64,000 nt of DNA from Pseudopyrenochaeta lycopersici. Lineage: Eukaryota > Ascomycota > Dothideomycetes > Pleosporales > Pseudopyrenochaetaceae. Both the position numbers and the translations under genes were made by a program. The notes beneath the pieces are model-generated. The model ran no database searches, had not been told where the DNA came from, and saw nothing but the letters and a program-made list of their open reading frames with translations. Shown here piece after piece: positions 33,426 through 45,611 of the stretch; the stretch's first letter is position 1, and every line of letters begins with the position of its first letter. The stretch spans positions 1,674,001 to 1,738,000 of the forward strand of contig NHZP01000004.1 of NCBI GenBank assembly GCA_003313425.1. The letters are read 5' to 3'.

Positions 33426-35346
33426 ATGCCATTAGTTCGCAATCCCATCCTACCTGGTTTCAATGCCGACCCTTCTATCGTTCGTGTGGCTGACAACGGT
33501 TACAAATCAACCCTGTTCACACTTTCAGATCACGTGCTAATACTCTGTAGTGAGTACAATGCTTTTCCAAATCTTGTCTTAGCTCAGGACATTGCTTGAG
33601 CCTTTACCCGGTCTTCACTCCCATTCGATTCGGTTGCCATTATTCCTACTCTTGCTGTCATTCCGCTAAATATGCTCTCGACAGTACTATATCGCCACAT
33701 CGACTTTCGAATGGTATCCCGGCGTACAAATCCATCACTCTAAAGACTTGGCAAACTGGGAGCTGGTGGTCAGGCCTTTAAATCGTAAAACTCAACTCGA
33801 TATGCGTGGTAATCCCGATAGTTGTGGTACTTTGACCCATGAAATTGTCATCAGACAACCCCTAAATAACTATCTTAGGTGTTTGGGCACCTTGCCTAAG
33901 CTACTACAGTGGCAAGTTCTGGCTAGTGTATACGGACGTCAAGCGCAAAGACGGCTCTTTCAAGGACACTCACAATTATATTGTCACCGCTGATCGCATT
34001 GAGGGACCGTGGTCTGACCCAATTTACGTCAATTCTTCAGGCTTTGATCCATCCCTTTTTCATGACGACGATGGTAGAAAATGGTTTGTGAATATGCTGC
34101 AAGACCACCGTCGGCGCCCTAGGGCTTTCGCAGGCATAAGATTACAAGAGTTTGACCCAAAGGCAGAAAAGCTTGTCGGCCCTACCAAAACCATATTCTA
34201 TGGCACAGAGTTGGATCTGGTAGAAGGCCCACATTTGTACAAACGAAATGGATGGTACTACCTTCTGACCGCTGAGGGAGGTACAGCGTACGAGCATGCA
34301 TGTACTTTAGCTCGATCTCGGAATATTTGGGGTCCATACGAGCTGCATCCGAAAAAGCATATTCTTACGTCAAAGGATGCTCCGCTAGCGCCCCTGCAAA
34401 GGGCAGGTCACGGAGATCTCGTCGAGACCTCCGATGGCAAGACGTACCTTGTGTACGTGAAGTCTATGAAAGAGCTGCCTTTCAGACATACTGACATTGT
34501 GCCCGGATTTCTAGTCATCTTGCGGGCCGCCCAATCACGCAAGCTCGTCGTTGCGTTCTCGGGCGCGAGACAGCTATACAAGAAGCATACTGGAGTGTCG
34601 ATGATTGGCCTTATATAAAAGGCGGCCCAGTTCCATCTCTTGAAGTTGAATTGCCCGCACACCGCGACGAAAAGTCTTACTGGGCCGAGAAGTGCTATGA
34701 TTTCGACAGCACCAAAGGCTTACCTAAAGATTTCCAATGGCTTCGAACGCCAGAACCTGAGCGCATCTTTGCTGTTAAAGACGGTCTTGAACTCACTGGT
34801 CGAGAAGCTATTGGTTCTTGGTTCGAACAAGCTCTGGTAGCACGCCGCCAAGAACACTTTTCTTATGACGCCGAGACAGTCGTCAGTTTTTCCCCGGCCG
34901 ACGAGAGGCACTTTGCAGGTTTGACAGCTTACTATTGTCGGTATAACTTTTTCTACCTCACCGTGACAGCCGACGCCGAAGGCCAACGCGAGTTGCTTAT
35001 CCTTACGTCTGAAGCATCATGGCCCGAGGGCAGTATGAAGGTCCCTCTAGCAAACCCAATCCAGATCCCCAAGGAGGGCAAAGTCAGATTGGCTTTGAGT
35101 ATCCGGGGTAGTGAGCTTCAGTTTCGATACTCCCTGGAAGGAGAGACGACATTGCATGAAATTGGACCTGTTTATGATGCTTCCATCCTGAGCGACGAGT
35201 GTGGTGGACACCAGGCTCACGGCAGCTTTACTGGCGCATTTGTAGGTGTAGCAGCGTCTGATCTAAACGGAACAGCGAAGAAGGCCTTTTTTGATTATTT
35301 CCTGTATCGGCCTGTTCTGCATAGTTCAGATCGATATGATGGATGA
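33426..35346 (+). CDS. GH43 beta-xylosidase/arabinofuranosidase-like glycosidase, with stwintron
   Basis: Exons 33426-33497, 33685-33826, 33879-34452 and 34515-35346, 539 residues. The five-bladed GH43 domain begins [15 protein letters not shown] with catalytic base D15, followed by [21 protein letters not shown] and [20 protein letters not shown]. The pKa-tuning Asp is at ~128 ([11 protein letters not shown]) and the catalytic acid Glu at ~187 (EGPHLY). The C-terminal ~200 residues form the beta-sandwich usual in subfamily-11-type xylosidases. There is no signal peptide, so it probably acts in the cytosol on imported xylo-oligosaccharides. Exact substrate is not decidable from sequence. The first intron is a twin intron (own entry); with it all catalytic motifs are in one frame. 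Confidence 0.9.
33498..33684 (+). other. [D1,2]-type stwintron in the GH43 gene
   Basis: The internal intron is 33499-33550 (52 nt; GTTACA, branch GCTAATAC, acceptor CTGTAG) and sits between G33498 and T33551. Removal creates G+TGAGTA, a GTGAGT donor. The external intron (G33498 plus 33551-33684) ends CGACAG. The join gives [17 protein letters not shown] single intron from 33499 to 33684 leaves one extra G and breaks the frame. A single intron from a poor GTGGCT donor at 33487 would keep frame but delete Val-Ala-Asp-Asn. Confidence 0.78.
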
Positions 35347-36211
35347 CAAATCCATAGGACATGTGATGGCTATTGAATTTTAGAAACTTTTTCAGTTTTA
35401 CGCAAAAGAAAAATACAAAAGTTTGCTGCATCGAAAGAATATCTATCGCTATGTTTGGTTGTTGGGTACATATTCGAGAAGACTTCTGGTACATCCCTTG
35501 GCACGAGTGGCCTAGTTTTAAGAGCATAGAAGCAGACCATGCAATCCTCCCTCAAAAATTGTGTCTGAGGCACTTCATGCATGGAAAGGCAGCGCATGTT
35601 TGACGAGACATCGCCGATAGGTGGATATTACAGGGGCTGCAACCTCAAGTGTTTCAGGTTTCACTTCGCGGCATTTCTATCCCTTCGTCTCTCGTGCCTC
35701 CTCCTGTAGTCAACAAGTCGTGTGTTGTGCACCACCAGTGTTGACTCGGTAATTTATGTGCGGCTTGACTTCAGTTGCATGACTAAAAGATAGCGCTGGC
35801 ACAAGGACTAAATTTCCACTTACTGCTGGCGAATAACCGAAGCAACTAACAAACCAACCAGCACGACCCTAAGTAGGATCCTCACGTTTAAATGAGGTTC
35901 CCTGCCACCGCTGTCGTTCATACGTCTTTGTCGCAGCTCCAACCATACATACCCCTGCGTCTCATGATCGTTTCAGCACGCATCTGGAGATGCTACATCT
36001 CTGAAAAGTGGCAGAAGAGCCTTCTAATCTCAACATATTTTATAAGAGACCACATCTTGTCTTGCTCTTAAATTCTGCTAAATATCATTTGTCTATCGAC
36101 ACTCTTTTCGCCCGTCTCGAGTCGATCATCTATTGTGAATGCACTTGATCAGTGCGGTATCCTCTGACCAAAGCCAGCGAAGACCTGTTCTCTCACACTC
36201 GCCACAAGGAG
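35347..36211. other. intergenic region, no supported gene
   Basis: Short frames only. The part before 36212 is pyrimidine-biased and probably the leader of the next gene. An upstream exon of that gene in this stretch cannot be excluded. Confidence 0.4.
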
Positions 36212-37621
36212 ATGTGGATGCCAAACCGCGCAAGTCCTCGAGCTCAACGCACACCGTCTGTCCATTCGGCCGCCTCTGTTCACTCGATAAACCGGCCACA
36301 ATCCATGACGTCGTCCCAATATTGGAGACAGTCAGGAGGTTACGATTCGGATCAGTCATCTGATACAGCCTCAGAGGACCACCACTCAATTGTACGCCGC
36401 GCTCCTGACAGTGCCGTGCCAGCGATGTGGCAGCTGCAGCGTCAACAGTCTGGTTCCGCTACGACTCCTGTAAATAAGAAAACAGGAAGCGAATATGGCG
36501 ACAACATTAATATTGAATCCCCCTTAAAGAAACAATATCAAGGCCGACAGGTCCCTGCAGATCAACACATCGATGATGATACGGCATCACGATCTTCAAC
36601 ATTGGGTGGGGACGAAGAAGGGTTGGCCTACCCAGAGAAAATTGTTAAATCATTATCAGCAGTTGCGTTAGGACCCGCAGACAGCGAACCTACGTCGCCA
36701 GTCCCTGCGCCACACCACCCTGGGCCACTGGAGTCTCAGCTCGCCTCATTGATGTCGAAACTCATATATCTCGAACATATGAACCCTGCTGTATCTGTTC
36801 AGCCCAAAGAGTACCAAGAGATGCAAGACCGGCTCAAAGTATTGGAGGAGGAGAAGAAGAGCTGGTGGAAACGGCATGAAGCCATCTGGGCCCTGCGTGA
36901 CGAGGATGTGGAGAATAATATTAAGATCCGTGTAAGTTACTATCCAAGGAACTTCCTTTTGTAGATTACGCTTACTCATTTTGTGGGGATCTAGGGCATG
37001 CTTGCTAAGTGTCGCCGTGAACTGGAGGCAACACAAGCCCTCCGGAATGAGGATTTGATCAATGTACAGACTGTACGAAGCAAGCTCGCAGAGAAGACCA
37101 GAGAGTTTGAGCGGTCACAAGCTCAAACCGGTCGTGCAAGTCCAAGCCGAGGAAGACCTGGGAGTGTCTTTGAGCGCCGAGGTACCTCGGATCTCTTCAC
37201 TGCCGCTAAGATCGCAGCGCTTGAGCAACGTGCGCTTGAACTGGAGAAGCGAAATTCTGATCTTGTTTCAGAGCTTGAGACTTCAAAGGGGGGTATGAAC
37301 ATCGACGATTTGAACCGAGTAACCGCTCATAAGGCCTGGAAAGATACCGTTGACGATCTGGAGACAAAACTGAAGGCGAAAGACGCCGAGATGGCGAGAT
37401 TGCGACCCAACAGTCTGTCATCGGGCACTACGATGGACTGGTACAGAATAGAGGCACTGCTTGAAGAACATTCAAGCTACCGAGAAGCAGTTGGAGGAAA
37501 GTTACAAGCACTTAGGTCAGAGAAGGAGACTCTGCAGAAAGATCTGCACCGGAAAGAGAATGAATGCCAGGCATTGGAGCTCAAGCTGCAGAGCTTACAG
37601 AGAAGGATGACCGTCTTGTGA
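36212..37621 (+). CDS. coiled-coil protein of unknown function, 448 residues
   Basis: Exons 36212-36931 and 36995-37621. The N-terminal ~170 residues are Ser/Gln-rich and disordered. The rest is mostly coiled coil: residues ~175-285 (QEMQDRLKVLEEEKKSWWKR), a short Ser/Arg/Gly linker with RASPSRGRPGS, and another coil (KIAALEQRALELEKRNSDL). There is no membrane segment and no enzymatic motif. This is compatible with a spindle-pole, septum or cytoskeleton scaffold, but I cannot name a family. Start: ATG at 36212 is the first ATG in the open frame, with a second at 36218. The intron (63 nt, GTAAGT, acceptor TCTAG) joins KIR to GMLAKC. Confidence 0.78.
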
Positions 37622-38228
37622 GTTAGTCACTAGATGCAATCGATCGATACAGACAAGGTGATGCGGGCCCAGCCTTCTGTAAAGATAGGTAGTTAGGGAT
37701 GTTTACTACAAACCTCCACATTATCATAATCAAGCAACATGATTCTACGAACGTCTTCAGCTATCTGGTCACATTCACTCTGTATAATATCGGATATGAG
37801 TTCGAAATCAGAGAGTAACGAGCGCTATTGCTCGTTGGCCGATCGATGCCAGTCCTCTGGCAGTGTGTTCAATGTGGAGGCAGACGGCGTCCAATGAATT
37901 GTGTCACGGCTAATAGGGACGAAGATTGGGTAGGAAACTGATTGAAAGAAGAGCCTGTTTTTGAACGAAGAAGCCTGCGAAAATTAGGATAGTCACAACG
38001 GAGGTAAAAAATTGAAACGTGAGATTGCTTCGACGATCGTGGCCACGGCACAAGCTTTGACCAAAGAAAGCTTGTCTACCCTGTTCGATGCATCATCGTC
38101 ATGTCATCGGTACCCACCATAGAGTAAGATAGACCTTTCCAAAGGACCACATCTCCCATGGTCCTATGACATCGTGATCCCTAACACTTTTGCTTTAAAA
38201 GCAAGTAGGCGCACATACCTACTCAGGT
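37622..38228. other. intergenic region, no supported gene
   Basis: 3' flank of the coiled-coil gene and promoter of the phosphatase-like gene. Nothing else seen. Confidence 0.45.
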
Positions 38229-39864
38229 ATGCCCTTTCCGGCTCTCATCAGAATGTACTTAGCAGCCCTCTTGTCTTTCCAGATAGCTAATGCCGCCGGC
38301 ATAGCACACTCATTCGATCCTCTGAAACACCTTGCTGGAATATCTCCATACTTTGAAGACCCTGTGCTCGACCCGAGGCCACCACTGGGTTGCAACGTTA
38401 CCCGTGCTGCGTATGCAATACCCGTGTAAGCCACGTGTGGGACATGTTGCTAATTTCACATCCAACCGCAGGTATTTGGTTCGGCATGCTGCAATCTATG
38501 CGAACGACTTCGATTTCGAAGAGTATATTGAGCCGTTCACTGACAAGTTGAGGAACACGACGGTGGATTGGCGGAGCGCCGGGCCGCTCGCATTCCTCGC
38601 TGGATGGCAGTCGCCTATAACCGACGAAGAGCTAGAGGACCTCACCATCATGGGTAGGCTTGAGTCGTACAAACTGGGCGTCGATGTGCGCTTGCGCTAT
38701 CCTACCCTAAAGGATCCTAAGAAGGTGTGGACATCGACAGCAGAGAGAACTGAGCTCAGCGCCCGTTCATTCATTGAAGGTTTGACGGCAAGTGCAACAA
38801 CGCTCGTCCCCGTACCCGAGAATGCTGCGCGCGGCGCCGACTCTCTGACGCCATATAAAGGCTGTCCTAGATACAGCTCCTCTTTTGGCAGTGAACAGTC
38901 ATCTGTATGCCGCAATAACGAAGTTCAGTCGCTCCTATCTGACTTCTTCAGCAATATAAAGAAACGTACACCAGGCCAATTATTGCTCGTTTGCATAACG
39001 CTGCTCCTGAGTTTAGTTCGTAACACATTTGCGAATGTACCTGTTACAACCACTAAACTCCTACTTTGTAGATTTCACGGCCGATGACGTAATTGCCATG
39101 CAGGAATTGTGTGGATACGAGACTGTTATTCGCGGGACCTCGCCCTTTTGCTCTCTCAATCTCTTTTCTCAGGATGAGTGGCTTGCTTTTGAGTATATGA
39201 ACGACATCATGTACTTCTACAATACAGGTTTGTGATATTATATCTATGCAAAATGGATGGAAAAGAAGAGCAAATACTAATTTGGGTCTCAACAACTAGG
39301 CTACGGCAACCAAATCTCAGGTGTTCTTGGGTGAGGCAATATATTTCTAGGCGATACATATTAGATCAACACTGACTTCGTACTCTGCTTTCTAGGTTCC
39401 CATGGCTTAATGCTTCCATGTCAGCTCTACTCTCCAATAAGACTGAGGACGATCTTTACGTATCATTCACCCACCGAGAGCTCCCACCCACAGTCATCGT
39501 CGCACTCGGCTTGTTTAACAACTCAGCCCACTCGAGAAGTGCTGACATAAATTTCACTATGCCGCTTACCGCAGCAAACTATGGGCGTGCTTGGAAATCC
39601 TCTCAAATAATACCATTCTTGGCAAACATTGCCATCGAAAAGATGACATGCGATAGTTATGGATTTGTTCCAGACGAGTATATAAGGGTACTGGTCAATC
39701 AAGCTCCACACTCGCTGGCCTGCGCTAATGGACCGGGAGCGAGTTGCTCAAGATCTGCCTTTCAAGACTTCATCCAAGAGAGGGGATCACAATTTAGTGG
39801 ATTTACCAAGAGATGTCAGCCGAGCTACGAGAATTCCACGGATGTAATCAGTCTGTATACTTGA
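38229..39864 (+). CDS. secreted histidine-phosphatase-superfamily protein (phytase/acid-phosphatase-like)
   Basis: Exons 38229-38410, 38472-38904, 38952-39015, 39072-39227, 39300-39330 and 39396-39864, total 444 residues. Residues 1-22 are a signal peptide (LAALLSFQIANA), and several N-glycosylation sites follow (NVT, NTT, NAS, NKT). The catalytic motif reads LVRHAAIYAND (H66) where most family members have RHG. The downstream proton-donor position appears to be HRE (~315-317) instead of HD. Other family landmarks are kept: DLTIMGRLESYKLG, VWTSTAERTELSA, ELCGYET and DIMYFYNTGYGN. Probably an extracellular or vacuolar phosphatase of altered or unknown specificity. The small exons 3 and 5 (64 and 31 nt) are fixed by these motifs. 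Confidence 0.87.
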
Positions 39865-41285
39865 ATCAGCTTATTGTTCCACCAACGTTGTAGTCGCATT
39901 CTGTAAAATTGCCGAAATTGTCGATTTCCGTGTTCACAATAGGGGCCACGAAGAACTCTATCAGGCGCTTTGACAGTCACTCTGGGAGTTCTTTCTACGA
40001 AAAATCTGGAACATCTTTGCTTCATTGAGGAGCAAGTATTCGACCCTTTTCTCCTAGACCTTGTCAATTTCAGTGACATTAGAACGCAGTCTCATAATAT
40101 CCTGGCCGATGCTACTTCGTTTTCCACGGCAGACAATCGGAGCGGGCCTTGGTGTTGTCATTGGTGAACCCTAAACGACTTTCAATTGACTCCACTTGTG
40201 AAGCCTACCTCAGGCGGGTACCATTAAACCTCTCAGGCCTAGTACATCTGTGGTCTATTTGCTTTGCTTGCCCACGTTTTATTTTCTTGGACCTGGTTGA
40301 TTCTCCATCTTCCTTTTGCGGCATATTCCAATGTTTTTCGGCCATAATAATCAGTTCAGATATAGAGATCTATGTCATAGTTGTCGCTATTGAGTGAAGA
40401 TATCTCAATAACTTCACTCCGCTCTTCGAAGTTCTTCGTCCATCGTCTACAGCCCTTTTATGTTTCTTGAGCTCCTATTCACATACTCCTTCATGGTGAA
40501 TCGGAGAGTAGGAGTGGTCTATGGTCGGCCTGTTGTTGATTCTTGTTTGCCGGCCACATAATTCTTCCAGTAGGCGCGCTAGAACAGTATACGCGCTGCA
40601 CCATATCATCAACGCGGTGGCAATTCCATTGCGATTTAATCCCCGATAATGCACAAGATGGGCCCTGACTTATGTTTTGTAATAAGGTCATTACGCATGA
40701 TTGAATGGCATACCTAATCGTGCTGGCATTGTACACTGCATTTGGAGTTAATTGGCCTACATAAGAAGGCTTTCGTGAAGACTGAATGTCGCATCAGATA
40801 CGTGCCGGAAATGAGTGCTAGAGTCGAGCAGCATGTTTTCCTGACCCGGCTCGATACAGAGCCGGAGCCGATAAAAAGCTCAGGGAAGAGAGTTCTGAAC
40901 AAGGGAACTACCTTGGTAAAACCTATGGCATGTTCATCGAGGGGTGGTAACGTTCTGTGTAGGTACTTGATCCGCTTGCGGGAATACAAGCATAAGACGG
41001 AAAGAGAGTAGCAATGACTCGATTGTGTATGCTGCGGCTTTGAGTTAGACAATACTTAAATTACCAGAAGTGTCTTATCCTCTTGCGTAGAGTGCTTATA
41101 CTAGAAGCATCGGAGGAACGTGCTCTCGCCGCAATACCGGGTACCGTATCGCTCCGATGCAGCCAGGGAGAACCCAATCAATTTTGCCAGACGTCATGAC
41201 TAGACGTCCCACTCAACCGCGATCGGACGCGTCCTTCACAAAGCTCATTCTGACCACATTAACTCATTAGCAAGCACCACATCTA
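39865..41285. other. intergenic region, promoter side of carB
   Basis: About 1.4 kb. A short inverted repeat CGGCTC...GAGCCG lies at 40848-40865. The right end must contain the carB promoter. I could not identify a convincing light-response element by eye. No gene supported. Confidence 0.45.
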
Positions 41286-43125
41286 ATGGGGGTACGCACT
41301 GCAGATACAGAGTCGCGCCCTAGTGTGGTTGTCGTCGGCGCTGGTGTCGGGGGTGTCGCAACAGCAGCGCGTCTTGCAGCAGCAGGGTGCAAGGTCACAG
41401 TGGTCGAAAAGAATGGATTTTCTGGCGGAAGGTGCAGTTTGATATACCGTCAGGGATTCGTAGGCTGTTGCGTATAACATCTGATGAGCAGAACTAACCT
41501 CTGTGCAGAGATTTGACCAAGGGCCCAGCCTTCTGTTACTTCCTCACCTATTCCGTGAGACGTTTGAGGAGCTCGACACCTCGCTTGAAAATGAGGGCGT
41601 GAAATTGGTCAAATGTGAACCAAATTACAACATTCATTTTCACGACGATACGTCTTTCAGGCTATCTACAGATATAGCCTCCATGAAAGATGAGATTGAG
41701 CGTTTCGAGGGAAAAGATGGATTCGAGAGGTATCTTGGATTCCTGCAAGAGTCACATCGTCACTATGAACTATCCGTTACGCATGTGCTGAAGAAAAACT
41801 TCCCTGCTTTATTCAGCATGTTGCGCCCGGATTTCTTACGGCATGTACTCGAGCTGCATCCATTCGAGAGTATCTATAGCCGAGCGAGTAAGTATTTTTG
41901 GACAGAAAGATTACGCAGAGTCTTCACGTTCGGGAGCATGTACATGGGTATGAGCCCTTTCGATGCGCCAGGGACGTATAGTTTGCTACAATATACGGAG
42001 CTGGCTGAGGGAATCTGGTATCCTCTTGGAGGATTCCACAAGGTCTGCCTGCAGGCATTCGTTCCACACTTTCGCTGACCTAGCTAGGTCATTGAGGCTC
42101 TTGTCAACGTCGGCGGGCGCTTGGGTGTCGAATACATTTTTAATAGCCCTATATCAGAAATCCAGCTTTCAGCTGACGGCACACGCGCTACCGGCGTTGT
42201 TTTCAAAGACGAGACGAAGAAGCCACTGACTGCAGATGTTGTAATATGCAATGCGGACTTAGTCTACACATACAACAAGCTGCTTCCGCCTACTGCTTTT
42301 GCACGATCACTCTTGAATCGCCAGGCTTCGTGCTCGAGTATATCCTTCTACTGGGCGCTTGACAAGCAATTTCCCGAGCTCACTGCACATAATATATTCC
42401 TTGCCGAAGATTATAAGGAGAGCTTCGACAGTATCTTCAAGGACCACCGGATACCTGACCAGCCCAGCTTTTATGTCAATGTACCGTCTCGTGTCGATTC
42501 CTCAGCCGCTCCAAAAGGGTGCGAATCTGTTGTTGTCCTGGTGCCTGTAGGACACTTGAATGATTTGGGTACGGGTCTGCACAGGGGATCTAAGCACACT
42601 TCAGGAGGGATACAAGACTGGGACACTATGGTTGCGAAGGCCCGCAGTACGATACTCACTACGATCGAGACACGACTTAAAATAACACTTGGCCCGCATA
42701 TCATTGAAGAAGTCATTAATACGCCATCGACGTGGAAGTCCAGTTTCAATCTTGATCGTGGCGCAATCTTAGGCTTGAGTCATTCATTCTTCAATGTGCT
42801 CAGTTTCAGACCGAAGACCAAGCATCAGTCTGTTAAAGATTTGTACTTCGTCGGCGCGAGTACCCACCCGGGAACTGGAGTGCCTATTGTGCTTGCTGGG
42901 GCGAAGTTAGTCAGTGCCCAAGTGCTTCATGCATTGCGAAGGAAGGGGGCTGTTCCGCCGTCCATTGTGGATACAAAAACGGGCCAAAGGGAAACCCGTC
43001 CATTAGATCGCTTGGATAGCAATCAGTGCAACAGCCTGATCGAAAAGACCTTTTTGATGCTGGCCATGTCAGCATTTCTTATCATGGTTCTAACCACCTG
43101 GTTTTGGGGTGGTGAAAGCTTTTAA
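41286..43125 (+). CDS. carB: phytoene desaturase (CarB / AL-1)
   Basis: Exons 41286-41459, 41509-42042 and 42088-43125, 581 residues. The N-terminal FAD-binding motif is VVVVGAGVGGVATAARLAAAG (~14-34), then EKNGFSGGRCSLI, and FRFDQGPSLLLLP across the first intron. The C-terminal dinucleotide/carotenoid motif FVGASTHPGTGVPIVLAG begins at ~490, and a C-terminal membrane anchor lies at ~555-577. It introduces double bonds into phytoene (up to four or five steps) to give lycopene or 3,4-didehydrolycopene, in ER-type membranes. Fungal carotenoid genes are often light-induced; nothing in the sequence proves that here. Convergent with carX, 377 bp apart. Confidence 0.95.
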
Positions 43126-43502
43126 TGGCCGCCGTAGATCCTCTAATTCAAATTCATACAACTAGGACTTGGCATCACAAGCCATGACGGTGTGCATAGC
43201 GTAAATGAATGGAGATAAAAGAGCAACACACGTGAATATCAATGTTCATCCGACTTTTGTCGAAGACATGGCCAGCGCATTCGAGGCGGTGGCAACTTAG
43301 CAAAATTACTCATTACATTGTTGATCTGAGATTGTTTCTATAACACTACATGTTTCATAATCAATTGTGTTTACAATGTATTAATTACTGTCCGGGTGTT
43401 GGTATTAACCAAGGAGCAGCCTGAAGTGTTCAATATCTCTGACTCTCGTCGCTAGGATTCCTGGTAACTCCGATCTCTGCAGAAGTGCCAAGTATTTGAG
43501 GA
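43126..43502. other. convergent intergenic region carB / carX
   Basis: Holds both 3' UTRs; AT-rich; nothing else seen. Confidence 0.5.
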
Positions 43503-45611
43503 CTAGCCTAGGCGGCCAACCAACTTTTTTCGTGCCCTGCCCCAATACGTATCTGTTTCTTTCTGTGATGTTGATCTCAATCTTGCTACACTCCGTTGCC
43601 GTTCGATCTGTTTTTCTGTGAACCAATTTCCATGTAGGCCGTACGGAATCCGAGTGGGTAAGTAGATCCTACAAATCACTTGTTCCATGGTGCTTGCATC
43701 TAGAACCCACAACTCACTCTTCGCATCTGCTGTACATTCCCCTGATTCGTTGAGCTGACTCTCGTTGAATACATAGAACAGTAAATGGCCCTTCTCTTCT
43801 GAATAATCGGTATTGCGAAGTCTCGGGCCGTTTCTATTCCCCAGCGGAACAAATCTCGCTTCCTGACCATAATGATGTGGAGGGAGTTTAAATGCCTTAA
43901 TGGGATCATTAGGATCCGGCGAGGCAAGAATTTCGTCAATGGTACGATTGTCGACGCAGCCTGTAATCGCCTCCGGCTTTGACATATGTGCGCGGGCAAG
44001 CAATGCCTTGACGTCCATTCGGACAAGTACATCGATTTTGGTGGCTTTGCCTAATGCAGCACCAAAAGATTCGATTGATGTGCTGCAGCCGTAAATATAA
44101 CGGGCATGATCCATGTCGGTAAAGGGCGAGACTGTGGGAAACTCGAAAGGAATCGCCGAGAGTGCAAATTGGTGCGATATGACATTCGAAGTCGTGGGAT
44201 ATAATGGGAAACGATAGTAGTATAGTCTGCATTGCTCTGCATCGTCGTATGACATAGGTATCCCCGAGGGTCTCTTTGATGACTTTGTTGCGTTGTTGGG
44301 CATTGCGGACGCCTCCTGTGCCAATAAGGGTAAACTTTCATCCAGGGACATCTTCTCAACGTCCTGTACGGTTTCTTCATCATCATACTTTGCAAAAAAG
44401 GACATGGGTTTGCTGCCCAGTCGGTCTTTGCAGCTCGGATGCGGGGGTGGCACAATATTGCCAGCACTGAAGACAAGGGATGCAGAAGTGAGACGACAAG
44501 CCAGCATATTGACAGCTATCATATTGCCGCAGGAATCTTGCTCATCCCAGGTATTGGCAGTGTGAAATATACAACAGCCACTCGTTTCAAACCAGCGAAC
44601 CAACTTTGGGTGTCGACGGGGGAAGATTCCGAATCGAGCTGGTTTCTCGGGCTCATAGAAGACAACGGGCCGGTTCCTCACCAGATTAAGAGGAGTAAGA
44701 GTGAGTGGTAGGTCCAAGATGACAGTGTGGCGTTGAGATACCCCAAAATCGTGCATGAGTTTTCCGCCAGAGCATCCAGGTACTGGTGCATTGAGAATTG
44801 TTCCAATCTCCGGATTAGCTTTGGCGACACAAGATGTTGATGATGGAATTAGGGAGTAATGAACGTAGGGCGGAGCGAAATTGCAATGAAAAAGAATGAG
44901 TTCATCGGTTGCATTATCGACCTTGGGGTGCCCTGTGGTCCATTCTCTCATCCAGCTGAGTGGTCCTGCTCCACCAAATCCTAGAAATTGCCCTTCAACA
45001 CTGTCCTGTTGAGCCATTTCGCCCTCTGCGGTTGTTCCATCATACCAGCCCACAGTTCCCAGGTCAGGGAGCGTAACGCGCATAGGGGGTCCACTCTCAC
45101 AAGTCGCCAGTGCTCGTCCGTCGTGGAAAAGGATGCCAGTATTCGCAACACTTATCCTTTTGATGGCATGTTGAGATCCAGGAAGATAAGATATGGCGAC
45201 GAGGAGCACGCTGCGCAATATCCTCCAGAGAATAAGAAACAAGCTTGACGCTGGGTTTACAAGGGTTGAAATACTGGGCAGGATGGGAGTGCGCAATCCA
45301 CTATTCTCTACGGCGGACAGATACACATCAGTAAAGACGAACTGATTGACAAATTTGACGACCGGCTGGCATGGGTTGGTGGGCGAGCGTTCGAACCACA
45401 CTCCCGAAAGCATGCCGTCACCGTCGAACCAGTGCGCCTCGCGGCCTAGATCCGAATTGGTGACAGGATTGCCCCCGTTCCGAACGTACATGCCGCCATA
45501 CAGCTCTTCTGGAATGTCACCAATCCAGGTGACTGGTGTCGGAGGACATGTTGCGTTGACGGGCGCAAAGTTGCCAGTGAGGTAACTGGGAATGTTAGCG
45601 GGGAACAACAT
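43503..45611 (-). CDS. carX: carotenoid cleavage oxygenase (CarX-like)
   Basis: One exon on the minus strand, 702 residues, near the usual size of fungal CarX. The four Fe(II)-binding histidines of the carotenoid-oxygenase propeller are visible: H228 (TGHPKVD), H287 (KLMHDFG), H350 (CIFHTANTWDE) and H660 (GLHGNW). YVRNGGNPV and AHWFDGDGML near the N-terminus are also family marks. CarX cleaves beta-carotene, torulene or related carotenoids symmetrically to retinal; the related CarT/CAO-2 cleaves torulene to an apocarotenal. Its position beside carRA and carB supports the CarX assignment. Divergent from carRA. Confidence 0.92.
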   Translation of the reverse strand: MLFPANIPSYLTGNFAPVNATCPPTPVTWIGDIPEELYGGMYVRNGGNPVTNSDLGREAHWFDGDGMLSGVWFERSPTNPCQPVVKFVNQFVFTDVYLSAVENSGLRTPILPSISTLVNPASSLFLILWRILRSVLLVAISYLPGSQHAIKRISVANTGILFHDGRALATCESGPPMRVTLPDLGTVGWYDGTTAEGEMAQQDSVEGQFLGFGGAGPLSWMREWTTGHPKVDNATDELILFHCNFAPPYVHYSLIPSSTSCVAKANPEIGTILNAPVPGCSGGKLMHDFGVSQRHTVILDLPLTLTPLNLVRNRPVVFYEPEKPARFGIFPRRHPKLVRWFETSGCCIFHTANTWDEQDSCGNMIAVNMLACRLTSASLVFSAGNIVPPPHPSCKDRLGSKPMSFFAKYDDEETVQDVEKMSLDESLPLLAQEASAMPNNATKSSKRPSGIPMSYDDAEQCRLYYYRFPLYPTTSNVISHQFALSAIPFEFPTVSPFTDMDHARYIYGCSTSIESFGAALGKATKIDVLVRMDVKALLARAHMSKPEAITGCVDNRTIDEILASPDPNDPIKAFKLPPHHYGQEARFVPLGNRNGPRLRNTDYSEEKGHLLFYVFNESQLNESGECTADAKSELWVLDASTMEQVICRIYLPTRIPYGLHGNWFTEKQIERQRSVARLRSTSQKETDTYWGRARKKLVGRLG

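Noticed and set aside
38398..38475. Phosphatase exon 1 running to a GTGTAAGCC donor near 38425
   Set aside because: It would add Tyr-Ala-Ile-Pro-Val before the catalytic segment; the earlier GTATGC donor at 38411 gives the expected RAAYLVRHAAIYAND without the insert.
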